Of a stretch of 64,000 nt of DNA, positions 1 to 10,351 are shown piece by piece. The notes beneath the pieces were generated by a model, which made no database searches, was not told the origin of the DNA, and saw nothing but the letters and a program-made list of their open reading frames with translations. The stretch is from Acidobacteriota bacterium (GTDB lineage Bacteria; Acidobacteriota; Terriglobia; Bryobacterales; Bryobacteraceae): positions 1-64,000 of the forward strand of contig JAFKEE010000049.1 of the NCBI GenBank assembly GCA_017307505.1. The letters run 5' to 3'. Every line of letters begins with the position of its first letter. Positions within the stretch are counted from its first letter, which is position 1. Made by a program: the position numbers and the translations under genes.

Positions 1-233
1 CATGTCCGCTGGCCGGACCAGTTTGAAAACCGGGGTTTGCCCACCAGTAGGAGTCTCGGTCACTGCTTCGTCTGGCGCGCACCAATCGTACACCCGCGCC
101 ACCCAATTTTCATGCCCCTGGGTGGCCGCTGGCCATCACTGTTTGAAATTCAAACCATCTGTCCAACTCGGAACGCCGCGCGGACAGGGGTCGAAGCTGC
201 GCCGAACTCCCGCCCCGTCAGCGCCGCCGATCG
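1..233. other. Left edge without a recognisable gene
   Basis: No credible gene starts or ends here. Open frames on both strands are explained by high GC and continue into the tandem repeat. Two similar stretches, near 7-30 and 129-150, share a GCTGGCC core followed by a TTTGAAA block. The second ends in the short palindrome GTTTGAAATTCAAAC (141-155). Nothing else could be supported. Confidence 0.4.
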
Positions 234-718
234 GCCCAATCCACCCGCTCGGAGGGAACAAAGCCATTCGGCCCGCGGACGGTAGTCCCCCTGTTGCCCC
301 GTTGACGAAACGAAGCCAACAGCAGCAATCCACCCGCCGTGAGGGAACAAAGCCATTCGGCCCCGGTCAACAGCCCCCCCTGTCGCCTCTCCGACGAAAC
401 GAAGCCAACAACGGCAACCCACCCGCCGTGAGGGAACAAACCCATTCGGCTCCCGGTCGGCAGCCCCCTCCTGTCGCCTCTCCGACGAAACGAAGCCAAC
501 AACGGCAACCCACCCGCCGTGAGGGAACAACGCCATTCGGCCCCCGGTCAGCAGCACCCCCGTCGCCCTCCGACGAAACGAAGCCAACAGCGGCAATCCC
601 TCCGCCGTGAGGGAACAAACCCATTCGGCCCCGGTCAGCAGCGCCCCTGTCGCCCCTCCGACGAAACGAAGCCGACAACAGCAATCCACCCGTCGTGAGG
701 GAACAAAGCCATTCGGCC
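234..718. repeat. Tandem repeat array, unit 88-91 bp, about 5.5 copies
   Basis: A conserved block beginning GAGGGAACAAAGCCATTCGG recurs at about 252, 341, 430, 521, 609 and 697, so the period is 89, 89, 91, 88 and 88 bp. A second conserved block, ACGAAACGAAGCCAACA, lies in each unit. Copies differ by substitutions and by one- or two-base indels. Because the period is not a multiple of three and drifts, no reading frame is conserved from copy to copy, which argues against a repeat protein even though both strands stay open. The array lies directly upstream of the gene at 778. There are no unique spacers, so it is not CRISPR. Function unknown. Confidence 0.85.
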
Positions 719-777
719 TGGAACAGCATGCCGCGCGCCCCTTGTGAATTCTCCCCATACGCGCGATCATCTCTCCC

Positions 778-1692
778 ATGCGATTCACGACTCTGGTGGG
801 AGTTCTCCTGGCTGTCTGCCCGCTGGTCGCCCAGCAGCAGGATTTCAGCAAAGTGCAGATGAAGGTCACCAAGGTGGCCGGCACTGTCTACATGCTGGAA
901 GGCTCCGGTGGCAACATCGGCGTCTCGGCCGGCGAGGACGGCATCGTTATCGTCGACGATCAGTTCGCGCCCCTGGCCGGCAAGATCCGCGAAGCCCTCA
1001 AGGGAATCGTCGATAAGCCGGTGCGCTTCGTCATCAACACGCACTATCACGGCGATCACACAGGCAGCAATCTCGAGTTCGGCGGGACCTCGACCATCAT
1101 CGCTCAGGACAATGTCCGCAAACGCCTGATGGGGCAGGGCACCGTGCCGCCCGGCAAACCGGCCAACCCCGTCCAGCCCAAAGGCGCCTTGCCCGTCGTC
1201 ACCTTTGAACACGACGTGACGGTTCACATGAACGGCGAGGACATCCGCGCGCTGCACTTCCCCTCCGGCCACACCGACGGCGACTCCATCATCTTCTTCC
1301 CCAGGTCGAATGTCGTCCACATGGGCGACGACTTCGTCCGCTACGGCTTCCCCTATATTGATGTCGATAGCGGCGGCAGCATCAACGGCATGATCGACGC
1401 TATGGAAAAGGCGATCGGCATGCTCCCGGCCGATGTGAAGGTGATCCCCGGCCACGGAGCCATCGCCTCCCTCGACGATGTCCGCGAATTCGTGAAGATG
1501 CTGAAGGAGACGTGCGACGTCGTGAAGCAGGGCATGGCGGCCGGCAAGTCCGCCGCCGACCTCAAGAACGCCAAGGCGCTCGCCGCCTGGCAGAAGTGGT
1601 CCGGCTCGTTCATCACCACCGACGGCTGGATCGACACCGTCTACAACAGCCTCGCCGGGCAGAAGAACGTCGGCTTCACGAAGCACAATTAA
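778..1692 (+). CDS. Exported MBL-fold metallo-hydrolase
   Basis: A 304-residue metallo-beta-lactamase-fold hydrolase, probably secreted or periplasmic. The first ~18 residues form a signal peptide (hydrophobic LVGVLLAVCPLVA, cleavage near AQQQ). The metal-binding signature HYHGDH is near residue 100. Further likely ligands are the His in PSGHTDGD, the Asp in HMGDD and the His in the terminal PGHG motif, so the site for two zinc ions looks complete. Length suits a single-domain member of the superfamily. The substrate cannot be told from sequence: beta-lactams, lactones and cyclic compounds are all possible in this family. No good ribosome-binding site precedes the ATG. The next gene, tilS, starts only 10 bases downstream. 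Confidence 0.85.
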   Translation: MRFTTLVGVLLAVCPLVAQQQDFSKVQMKVTKVAGTVYMLEGSGGNIGVSAGEDGIVIVDDQFAPLAGKIREALKGIVDKPVRFVINTHYHGDHTGSNLEFGGTSTIIAQDNVRKRLMGQGTVPPGKPANPVQPKGALPVVTFEHDVTVHMNGEDIRALHFPSGHTDGDSIIFFPRSNVVHMGDDFVRYGFPYIDVDSGGSINGMIDAMEKAIGMLPADVKVIPGHGAIASLDDVREFVKMLKETCDVVKQGMAAGKSAADLKNAKALAAWQKWSGSFITTDGWIDTVYNSLAGQKNVGFTKHN

Positions 1693-1702
1693 CCGGAGCC
1701 GG

Positions 1703-3133
1703 GTGCCCCTCTACAATGGAGGCACGGTGCTGCTGCAACGTGTCGCGCGAACCATCGAAAAGTATCGGATGCTGCGGCACGGCGACCTGGTCGGGGTGGC
1801 CGTGTCCGGCGGCGCCGACTCAGTCTGCCTCGCGGCAGTCCTGCGGGCCCTGTCCGGGCAACTCGGCATCCGGCTTCATATTTTGCACCTTAATCATGGA
1901 TTAAGAGGTGCGGAATCGGATGGGGATGCCGCGTTCGTGACCTCGCTGGCGGACGAGTGGAGCCTGCCCTGTACCATTGAGCATGTCGAACTCGATATCA
2001 CCCGGGGCAACCTTGAGCAGGAAGCCCGCCGGGCGAGGCAGCGGTTCTTCGCCGAGGCCGCCCGGTCGGCCGGCCTAAACCGGGTGGCCACCGGCCACAC
2101 CCTCTCTGACCAGGCGGAAACGGTGCTCTTTCGATTGGTCCGGGGCACCGGACCCGCCGGCCTGACCGGGATTCTCCCTGTCACCGCGGAAGGGCTGGTC
2201 CGTCCTCTTATAGAGGTGGAGCGGGCGGAGGTCCGGCAATGGCTCGGCGAGCAGGGTCTCCGGTGGAGGGAAGATTCGTCGAACCTCGACTCTCGATTCC
2301 GGCGAAACGTCCTGCGGCAGCGCATCCTGCCCGATCTCGAGGAGCATGTCCGGCCCGGTTCCGGCCGGGCCCTGGCGCGCCTCGCCTCCCTCGCCTCTGT
2401 CGAAGAGGACTACTGGCGCGGGATCGTCGAGGAGGCCTTCCAGCGCTCGCTCTCCAATACGAATCCGTACATTTTCAATACGATAGAGCTCCGGCGGCTC
2501 CATCCCGCCGTCGCCCGGCGGGTGCTGCGAATGGGGTTGGAGCGGACGGCCGGGTCTCTGAAGCGGTTTACCCAGGACCACGTCGACCGGCTCCTCCGCC
2601 TGGCGACCCGGTCCGGCGGCGACGGTCAGGTGGTCCTGCCGGGCGTGGCGGCAGTCCGGTCCTTCGAGTGGTTGAGGCTTTCCAGGATGCCGGCCGAGAC
2701 GGCGGCGGATTGGTCGGCCGAGCTGCCCGCACCGGGTTGCGTGCAGGCAGGCCCGGTGACGCTGGAAGTGGTTGAGGAAGCAAGCATTTGTCCACCCCCG
2801 GCGGACGGCGCGGAATGCCTATATAATGTAGGCAGAGATTGGTTGGATTTCGATCGTCTGTCTTTTCCTCTGATCCTTAGGAACATGCACGCTGGTGATA
2901 CGTATCACCCAGTAGGGCGGGACAGGCCGGTAAAGCTGAAGGACCTCATGCAGTCTGAGCGGGTCCCCTCATGGAACCGGCGGAATTGGCCGATGATCGT
3001 ATCGAAGGGCCGCATCGTTTGGGCTCGGAGGTTTGGAGCAGCCGCCTGGGCGGCAGCAGGTCCAGGCACTCGGCGCGTATTGCGAGTGGGCGAGGTTGAG
3101 GGATTGCGCAACGAAAAGTGGGCTCCAAAGTAG
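1703..3133 (+). CDS. tilS: tRNA(Ile)-lysidine synthetase
   Basis: TilS attaches lysine to C34 of the CAU-anticodon tRNA(Ile), so that it reads AUA. The ATP-binding PP-loop SGGADS sits near residue 32. The N-terminal ATPase domain runs to about residue 210 and includes the ATGHTLSDQAET helix. The C-terminal TilS_C domain (RNMHAGDTYHPVG to VLRVG) ends the protein at 476 residues, the usual size. The start is uncertain: GTG 1703 has a GGAG four bases upstream, but GTG 1727, with GGAGG at 1718-1722, would give a protein eight residues shorter. ftsH follows 98 bases downstream, a neighbourhood common in bacteria. An isolated TATAAT at 2822-2827 lies inside the gene. Confidence 0.93.
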   Translation: MPLYNGGTVLLQRVARTIEKYRMLRHGDLVGVAVSGGADSVCLAAVLRALSGQLGIRLHILHLNHGLRGAESDGDAAFVTSLADEWSLPCTIEHVELDITRGNLEQEARRARQRFFAEAARSAGLNRVATGHTLSDQAETVLFRLVRGTGPAGLTGILPVTAEGLVRPLIEVERAEVRQWLGEQGLRWREDSSNLDSRFRRNVLRQRILPDLEEHVRPGSGRALARLASLASVEEDYWRGIVEEAFQRSLSNTNPYIFNTIELRRLHPAVARRVLRMGLERTAGSLKRFTQDHVDRLLRLATRSGGDGQVVLPGVAAVRSFEWLRLSRMPAETAADWSAELPAPGCVQAGPVTLEVVEEASICPPPADGAECLYNVGRDWLDFDRLSFPLILRNMHAGDTYHPVGRDRPVKLKDLMQSERVPSWNRRNWPMIVSKGRIVWARRFGAAAWAAAGPGTRRVLRVGEVEGLRNEKWAPK

Positions 3134-3142
3134 AAGTTACGG

Positions 3143-3167
3143 ACGGCCAGTGAATCAAAGTGGCCGT
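3143..3167 (+). other. Stem-loop after tilS
   Basis: ACGGCCA at 3143-3149 and TGGCCGT at 3161-3167 form a perfect 7-bp stem with an 11-base loop just after the tilS stop. No T-tract follows, so it is at best a weak terminator or processing signal. Confidence 0.3.
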
Positions 3168-3231
3168 GAAATGCGTCTGAAGTAATAGCGTTACAATCGG
3201 TTGAACCGGTTCTAAGCGCGTTGGAGAGGGA

Positions 3232-5126
<1,895 letters not shown>

Positions 5127-5130
<4 letters not shown>

Positions 5131-5759
5131 TCCCTCCGTACCGCGTTTATCTGTTTGACGTCGACGGCACCCTGCTCGACTCCGCGGCCGATATCTGCGC
5201 CGCGGTGCGCGAGGCCCTGGGTGCCGAAGGCGTCACCGATCTCGACGAAGCCTACCTTCGCAGCTTCGTCGGCTTCCACCTCTTCGACCTCTTCGAAGAG
5301 GTACTGCCCAACAATACGCGTGAGCAGAACGAAGCTCTGCTGGCGCGCTACCGCAGGAGCTACCTGGAACGGAAGCATCGCACGACCCGCGTTTATGAAG
5401 GTGTGCCGGAGATGCTCACCGCGTTGGGTGGCTTGAAGTCAACGGCCACGACCAAGAGCAGCGAGACGGCCCGCGCGGTGCTGACGCAGTTCGGTCTGGT
5501 CTCCCACTTCAATCACGTCCAGGGCACCGATGGCTTTCCCTCGAAGCCCGAGCCGAACGTGATTCTGAAGTCGCTGGACCTGTTTGGCGTGAAGCCGGAA
5601 GAGTGCCTGCTCATCGGCGATGCCGCGCCCGATATGGAAGCCGGCCGCCGTGCCGGAGTCAAAACCTGCGGCGTTTCCTGGGGCTATGGCGACCACGAAG
5701 CCATGCGTGCCCACGCCCCGGATTACTGGGTCTCTCATCCAAAAGAGTTGGTGTCATAA
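5127..5759 (+). CDS. HAD-family phosphatase (Gph-like)
   Basis: A 210-residue haloacid-dehalogenase phosphatase, resembling phosphoglycolate phosphatase. Motif I is DVDGTLLDS near the N-terminus with the nucleophilic Asp. Motif II lies in STATTKSSE, the motif III Lys is in FPSKPEPN, and motif IV is [11 protein letters not shown]. An alpha-helical cap sits between motifs I and II. It starts at a GTG whose codon overlaps the ftsH stop (GTGA), implying translational coupling. The natural substrate is uncertain; small-sugar phosphates or 2-phosphoglycolate are reasonable. The stop codon lies inside a perfect inverted repeat that also covers the next start codon. Confidence 0.85.
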
Positions 5760-5782
5760 TCGTTCTCAGCGAACGATTATGA
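5754..5782 (+). promoter_or_regulatory. Perfect 12-bp stem-loop over stop and start codons
   Basis: TCATAATCGTTC (5754-5765) and GAACGATTATGA (5771-5782) are exact reverse complements with a 5-base loop TCAGC. The left arm contains the TAA stop of the HAD gene (5757-5759) and the right arm the ATG of the next gene (5779-5781). In mRNA the hairpin would bury that ATG, which has no Shine-Dalgarno sequence, so translation could depend on unfolding by ribosomes finishing the upstream gene. It could instead be a terminator, but no T-tract follows. Confidence 0.6.
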
Positions 5783-6654
5783 CCCTCTCCCGCCGTCATC
5801 TCCTGTCCTCTTTTATGGCCGCTCCGCTGGCCGGTTTAGCCGCCCCCGCCCCTGGCCGGTTCAAGGTATCTCTCGCCGAATGGTCCATCCACAAGGCCAT
5901 CCAGCAGGGCAAGCTCACCAACCTCGACTTCCCCCGCATTGCCAAGGAAAACAACTGCGAAGGCCTGGAGTTCGTGAACACCCTCTGGGGTTCGCCGACT
6001 GCCGGCTACATCGCCCGGCTGAAACGCCGCATGTCGGACACAGGCACCAAACCCGTGCTGATCATGGTGGATGACGAAGGCATGATGGGCCACTCCGACA
6101 AGGCCCAGCGCATGAAGGCCGTGAAGAACCACCACAAGTGGGTGGACGCCGCCGCCGAGGTTGGATGCCACTCCATCCGCACCAACATGTACCCGGAGAA
6201 GCAGCCCACCACACCCGCGGAGATCGAAGCCTTCCTCGGCTACTGCGCGGAGAGCTTCTCGGCGCTGTGCGGCTACGCCAGGACCGCGAACATTAACATC
6301 ATTATCGAGAATCACGGCGGCATCTCTTCGAACCCCGACGTCGTCCTTTCCCTGATGAAGAAGGTTTCGCAGCCCAACTTCGGCACGCTGCCCGACTTCG
6401 GCAACTTCCCCAAAGAGATCGACCGCTACGACGCCGTCACCAAGCTGATGACCTACGCCAAGGGCGCCAGCTTCAAGTGCCACTTCGATGGCCCCAACGG
6501 CACGGAAGAACTGTACGACATTCCGAAGATGCTGAAGATCGTCGAAGCCTCGAAGTACTCCGGCTACATCGGCATCGAGTTTGAAGGCAGCAAGCTGGAC
6601 GAACTCGAAGGCATCAAGCTGGGCCGCAAGGCGCTGCTCGACTACGGCGTGTAG
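5779..6654 (+). CDS. Tat-exported sugar phosphate isomerase/epimerase-like TIM barrel
   Basis: A 291-residue xylose-isomerase-like TIM-barrel protein. The N-terminus has a twin-arginine pattern (LSRRHLLSSF) followed by a hydrophobic stretch ending near PAPGR, so export by the Tat route is likely. Metal- and substrate-binding positions typical of the AP_endonuc_2 fold are seen in CEGLEFV, IIIENHGG and the terminal GIEFEG segments. ATG 5779 is chosen because the Tat motif starts directly there; the open frame upstream is unrelated. The family acts on sugars or inositol derivatives, but the substrate here is unknown. The 12-bp hairpin over the start codon is unusual. A second member of this family lies at 45017-45844. 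Confidence 0.8.
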   Translation: MTLSRRHLLSSFMAAPLAGLAAPAPGRFKVSLAEWSIHKAIQQGKLTNLDFPRIAKENNCEGLEFVNTLWGSPTAGYIARLKRRMSDTGTKPVLIMVDDEGMMGHSDKAQRMKAVKNHHKWVDAAAEVGCHSIRTNMYPEKQPTTPAEIEAFLGYCAESFSALCGYARTANINIIIENHGGISSNPDVVLSLMKKVSQPNFGTLPDFGNFPKEIDRYDAVTKLMTYAKGASFKCHFDGPNGTEELYDIPKMLKIVEASKYSGYIGIEFEGSKLDELEGIKLGRKALLDYGV

Positions 6655-6669
6655 CGGCCCCCATCGGAT

Positions 6670-6700
6670 CGCCCGCGGTGCGGCCGGCTCGCCGCGGGCG
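6670..6700 (+). terminator. GC-rich hairpin after the isomerase gene
   Basis: CGCCCGCGG (6670-6678) and CCGCGGGCG (6692-6700) make a perfect 9-bp stem with a 13-base loop, 15 bases after the stop. A pyrimidine-rich stretch (CCCTCTCCTCCTCT) follows rather than a pure T-run, so termination is plausible but not certain. Confidence 0.45.
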
Positions 6701-6754
6701 CCCTCTCCTCCTCTGGCCGGTGTCCTCTTTCCCAGGTTTGTCCGGTCCACTTTT

Positions 6755-9700
6755 ATGTCATCGCTCAAGACCGCCTCATCTCTCCTGCTTCTCTCCCTCG
6801 CAGCCGCTTCCGTCCAGGCCCAGGTTGTCATCAGCCAGGTGTATGGCGGCGGCGGGAACAGCGGGGCTCCCCTCAATAGCGACTACGTCGAGTTGTTCAA
6901 TCCCGGCTCGTCGCCGGTGTCGCTGGATGGTCTGTCCGTGCAGTACACCAGCGCGACCGGCACCGGAAACTTCGGAGCCAGCAGCAGCCAGATCACGCTG
7001 CTCTCGGGCTCGTTGAACGCGGGCCAGTATTTCCTGGTGAAGATGAGTGGCGGCACCACCGGTGCGGACCTGCCGGCGCCTGACCTGACGGGCGCGATCA
7101 ATCTCTCCGCGACCGGCGGCAAGGTGGCCCTGGTCTCCGGCACCACGGCTCTCGACTGCAATGGAGGCAGCACCCCTTGTAGTGCTGCTTCCGCGGCTCG
7201 GATCCTCGATCTCGTCGGCTTCGGCACGGCGAACTACTACGAAGGCTCCGGAGCCGCGCCGGCGGCCAGCAATACCACCGCCCTGTTTCGCGCGGGCGCA
7301 GGCTGTGTCGATACCAACAACAACGCGGCCGACTTCAGCACCGGCGCTCCCGCGCCGCGCAATACGGCATCACCCACGCAACTGTGCGGAGTCAGCACAC
7401 CTGTCAGGATCCTGACAGAGGCGGTTTTGCCCGAGGCCACCGTGGGTTCCGCCTACAGCCAGCAACTGGCCGCTGCGGGCGGCTCCGGCGCTTACACCTG
7501 GAGCGCGCTCAGCGGCCTGCCGTCGGCGGGATTGAGCCTGGTAGCCAGCGGGTTGATCTCCGGCACGCCGACAGGGACGGCCACGCTGAGCATCACTGCC
7601 CGCGCCACCGATGCGGCCGACCCCGCCAACTCCGCCGACCGCACCTTTACCCTGGCCATCAACTCCAACGTCCCGACCTGCAGCCTGACCCACGAGATCT
7701 GGCAGATTCAGGGCAACACCGCCACCTCGCCGCTGGCCGGACGGAGCGTGACCACGCGCGGCATCGTCACCGGCCTGCGCACCAACGGGTTCTTCCTGCA
7801 AGCGCCGGCGCCTGGCGACAACAACCCCGCCACCTCGGACGGTGTCTTCGTGTTTACGTCCAGCGCGCCGCCCGGAGCGGCGAAAGTGGGGAACGACGTC
7901 TGCGTGAGCGGACAGGTGCAGGAGTACATCCCCTCCAGTGATCCATCCAGCCCTTCGATGACCGAGATCTCAGGCTCACCCAAAGTCACGTTGATGGGCG
8001 TGGGTACGGTGCCGCCCGCTGTGACCATCACGGCGGCCGACACGCTGGTGAACACTCTCGACAATCTGGAGAAGTACGAGGGCATGCGCGTGCGCCTCGA
8101 CTCGCTCACCGCGGTGTCGCCCACCCAGGGCAGCGTCAATGAGACCTCGGCGACGTCCACCTCCACTGGTGTCTTCTATGGCGTACTGGCCGGAGTCAAA
8201 CGGCCTTTCCGCGAAGCCGGTGTGCAACTGCCGGACCCTCTGCCGGCCGGCTCCCCGTGCTGCGTGCCGCGTTTCGACGGCAACCCGGAGCGGATCCGGA
8301 TCGACAGCGGAGGGCAGCCTGGCGCCGCTCTCCTGGAGGTCACTTCCGGAGCGACCATCACCGGGCTGGTGGGTGTGCTCGACTACGCCTTCCGCACATA
8401 CACGCTGCTGCCGGAGGCCGGGCTGAGCCCTGCCGTTTCTGGCGTGACCGCCGCTGTGCCTGTGCCTGACCCGGCCGCCGATGAGTTCACCGTGGGCGGC
8501 CTGAACGTGGAACGCTTCTTCGACACAGTGAACGACCCGTCAGTGAGTGACGTGGCTTTGACGCAGGCTGCGTTCAACAACCGTCTGAACAAGCTGTCGC
8601 TGCTGGTCCGCAACGTGATGAAGTCGCCCGATGTGCTGGGCGTCGCCGAGATGGAGAATCTGTCCACGCTGCAGAGCGTGGCGGCCAAACTCAACGCGGA
8701 TACCGTGGCGCAGGGCCAGCCGAATCCTGGCTATCAGGCGTTCCTGGTGGAAGGCAACGATGTGGGCGGAATCGATGTCGGCTTCCTGGTGAAGCTGTCG
8801 AAGGTGGCTGTGGTGGACGTGATCCAGTATGGCAAGGACACCACCTATGCGGATCCGGGCAGCAGCACGCCGGCACTGTTGAACGATCGTCCGCCGCTGG
8901 TGCTGCGGGTTCGCGTGACCAAGGCCGGCTCGTCGACGGCGCTGCCGGTGACGATCATCGCCAATCACCTCCGCTCCCTGACCGGAGTGGACGACCCGGC
9001 CGACGGCGCCCGCATCCGGGCCAAGCGCCGCGCGCAGGCCGAGTACCTGGCGGGGCTCGTGCAGTCGCGCAAGCAGGCGAACCCGGGCGAGCTGGTTTTG
9101 CTCCTGGGCGACTTCAATGCCTTCAGTGCGAGCGACGGTTACGTCGACGTCATCGGCACGATCAAAGGGACTCCGGCGCCCGCGTCGCAGGTCGTGCTGG
9201 CCAGTCCGGATCTGCTGAACCCGGACCTGTTCGAACTGGAAGAGACGCTGCCGGCCGAGGGCCGCTACAGCTACAGTTTCGACGGCAATGCCCAGTCGCT
9301 TGACCATATGCTGGCCAACGGCCACCTGTTGCAGAGACTCACCCGGTTTGCCGTTGCCCATGCGGATGCCGACTTCCCGGAGAGCTATCGCAACGATGCA
9401 AACCGGCCGGAACGGCTGTCGGATCACGATGGCGAAGTGGCCTATCTGAAGTTGCCCGACACGGTCGAGGTCACGGCGCAATGCAGTCTTGCCGCCACAC
9501 GGTTGAACTTCGGCACGGTGGACCGCATCGCTACGGGCGCGGTCTGGGTCCAGAACAACGGGACCGCGTCGATTGCCGGTCCGGTCTACCTGCAGTTCAC
9601 AAATCTGCCGCCGGGCGTGACCTTGCTCAACGCAGATGGGTTCATCGGCGGGAGTCCGTACCTGTTGATCTCGAGCAACGCGCTGGCGCCGGGCATACCG

Positions 9701-9781
9701 GTCAGCGTCCGCGTCCGGTTCGGCAACACCGGTCAGTATGCGATCAGCTACACACCCAAAGTGGTGACCGGATCGTTCTAG
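6755..9781 (+). CDS. Secreted nuclease with lamin-tail, Ig-like and EEP domains
   Basis: A 1008-residue exported protein resembling ExeM/NucH-type extracellular nucleases. After a Sec signal peptide (SLLLLSLAAASVQA) comes a lamin-tail domain at about 24-170 (VVISQVYGGGGNSG, DYVELFNPG). A putative Ig-like domain follows at about 220-300 (LPEATVGSAYSQQL to SGTPTGTATL), then an OB-like region. The endonuclease/exonuclease/phosphatase domain spans about 580-910, with GVAEMENL, ANHLRS, LLGDFNAFS and SDHDGEVAYL carrying the expected catalytic Glu, His, Asp/Asn and Asp-His residues. The last ~100 residues form another beta domain, perhaps for surface retention. The likely job is degrading extracellular DNA for phosphate or nutrients. 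The start is placed at ATG 6755 because the signal peptide begins there. Confidence 0.87.
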   Translation: MSSLKTASSLLLLSLAAASVQAQVVISQVYGGGGNSGAPLNSDYVELFNPGSSPVSLDGLSVQYTSATGTGNFGASSSQITLLSGSLNAGQYFLVKMSGGTTGADLPAPDLTGAINLSATGGKVALVSGTTALDCNGGSTPCSAASAARILDLVGFGTANYYEGSGAAPAASNTTALFRAGAGCVDTNNNAADFSTGAPAPRNTASPTQLCGVSTPVRILTEAVLPEATVGSAYSQQLAAAGGSGAYTWSALSGLPSAGLSLVASGLISGTPTGTATLSITARATDAADPANSADRTFTLAINSNVPTCSLTHEIWQIQGNTATSPLAGRSVTTRGIVTGLRTNGFFLQAPAPGDNNPATSDGVFVFTSSAPPGAAKVGNDVCVSGQVQEYIPSSDPSSPSMTEISGSPKVTLMGVGTVPPAVTITAADTLVNTLDNLEKYEGMRVRLDSLTAVSPTQGSVNETSATSTSTGVFYGVLAGVKRPFREAGVQLPDPLPAGSPCCVPRFDGNPERIRIDSGGQPGAALLEVTSGATITGLVGVLDYAFRTYTLLPEAGLSPAVSGVTAAVPVPDPAADEFTVGGLNVERFFDTVNDPSVSDVALTQAAFNNRLNKLSLLVRNVMKSPDVLGVAEMENLSTLQSVAAKLNADTVAQGQPNPGYQAFLVEGNDVGGIDVGFLVKLSKVAVVDVIQYGKDTTYADPGSSTPALLNDRPPLVLRVRVTKAGSSTALPVTIIANHLRSLTGVDDPADGARIRAKRRAQAEYLAGLVQSRKQANPGELVLLLGDFNAFSASDGYVDVIGTIKGTPAPASQVVLASPDLLNPDLFELEETLPAEGRYSYSFDGNAQSLDHMLANGHLLQRLTRFAVAHADADFPESYRNDANRPERLSDHDGEVAYLKLPDTVEVTAQCSLAATRLNFGTVDRIATGAVWVQNNGTASIAGPVYLQFTNLPPGVTLLNADGFIGGSPYLLISSNALAPGIPVSVRVRFGNTGQYAISYTPKVVTGSF

Positions 9782-9805
9782 CCGAAGCTGGCTGGCGAGT
9801 GTAGT

Positions 9806-10351
9806 TTACTTCACACGGGCGAGCAGATCGGACAGATAGGTCCGCCCGTCGCCCTGTTTCTGTGACAGGAGCCGCAGCGTATTCCGGGCGTCGTCCAACG
9901 CCCGGTGGGCCGCTTCGGCCACGATGTTGTGGTGGCGCAGCAGTTCCTGCAGGCCTTTCGAGCGGAAGCCCTTGTTGCGCCAGGCCACGCCGTCCATGGA
10001 GCACATCCACGGCAGGCGGCCGCACTCCGGGTAGAGCCGAGCCACGAAGCCGCGGTCGAAGCGCGCGTTGTGGGCGATCATCATGGAACTGCGCGCGAAG
10101 ATGCTCCGCACGGCGATGTCGTCCAGCATCTTGCCGCGCACATCATCCCACGTCAGGCCATGCGCCTCCGTGGCGCCGGCGGGAATGGGACGGCCCGGGT
10201 CGCGCAGCCCGGTGTACTCGTCCACCACCCCGTAGACTTCCCCGCTGAAGCGGTCGAACTCGAACAGGACGAGGCCGAGTTCAATCACTTCGTCGGTGGT
10301 GTTGCTGAGACCTGTTGTCTCGACATCGGCAATGCAGGCCTTCAATCTCAT
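9806..10351 (-). CDS. DnaQ-like 3'-5' exonuclease
   Basis: A 181-residue DEDDh exonuclease similar to the DNA polymerase III epsilon subunit. ExoI DVETTGL is near residue 8, ExoII is in HNARFDRGF, and ExoIII His-Asp is in AHRALDDARNT, so all metal ligands are present. It is the last gene of the histidine operon: its ATG overlaps the hisA stop (ATGA), so it is probably co-transcribed. There is no functional link to histidine synthesis in the sequence. It may be a proofreading or repair exonuclease, or act on RNA. It converges on the nuclease gene with only 24 bases between the stops and no obvious terminator. Confidence 0.85.
   Translation of the reverse strand: MRLKACIADVETTGLSNTTDEVIELGLVLFEFDRFSGEVYGVVDEYTGLRDPGRPIPAGATEAHGLTWDDVRGKMLDDIAVRSIFARSSMMIAHNARFDRGFVARLYPECGRLPWMCSMDGVAWRNKGFRSKGLQELLRHHNIVAEAAHRALDDARNTLRLLSQKQGDGRTYLSDLLARVK

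Noticed and set aside
141-155. GTTTGAAATTCAAAC palindrome as an attachment site or operator
   Set aside because: Isolated, with no neighbouring integrase, regulator or second copy of the full palindrome.
234-718. Repeat array considered as CRISPR
   Set aside because: The units are head-to-tail with no unique spacers, the period is 88-91 bp, and no cas genes are nearby.
367-1686. A 439-codon minus-strand frame across the tandem repeat and the MBL gene
   Set aside because: It is antisense to a clear MBL-fold gene, and the repeat period breaks any conserved frame.
2822-2827. TATAAT inside tilS as a promoter for ftsH
   Set aside because: No -35 box at suitable spacing and more than 400 bases from ftsH; it is also part of a chance GCCTA/TAGGC inverted repeat.
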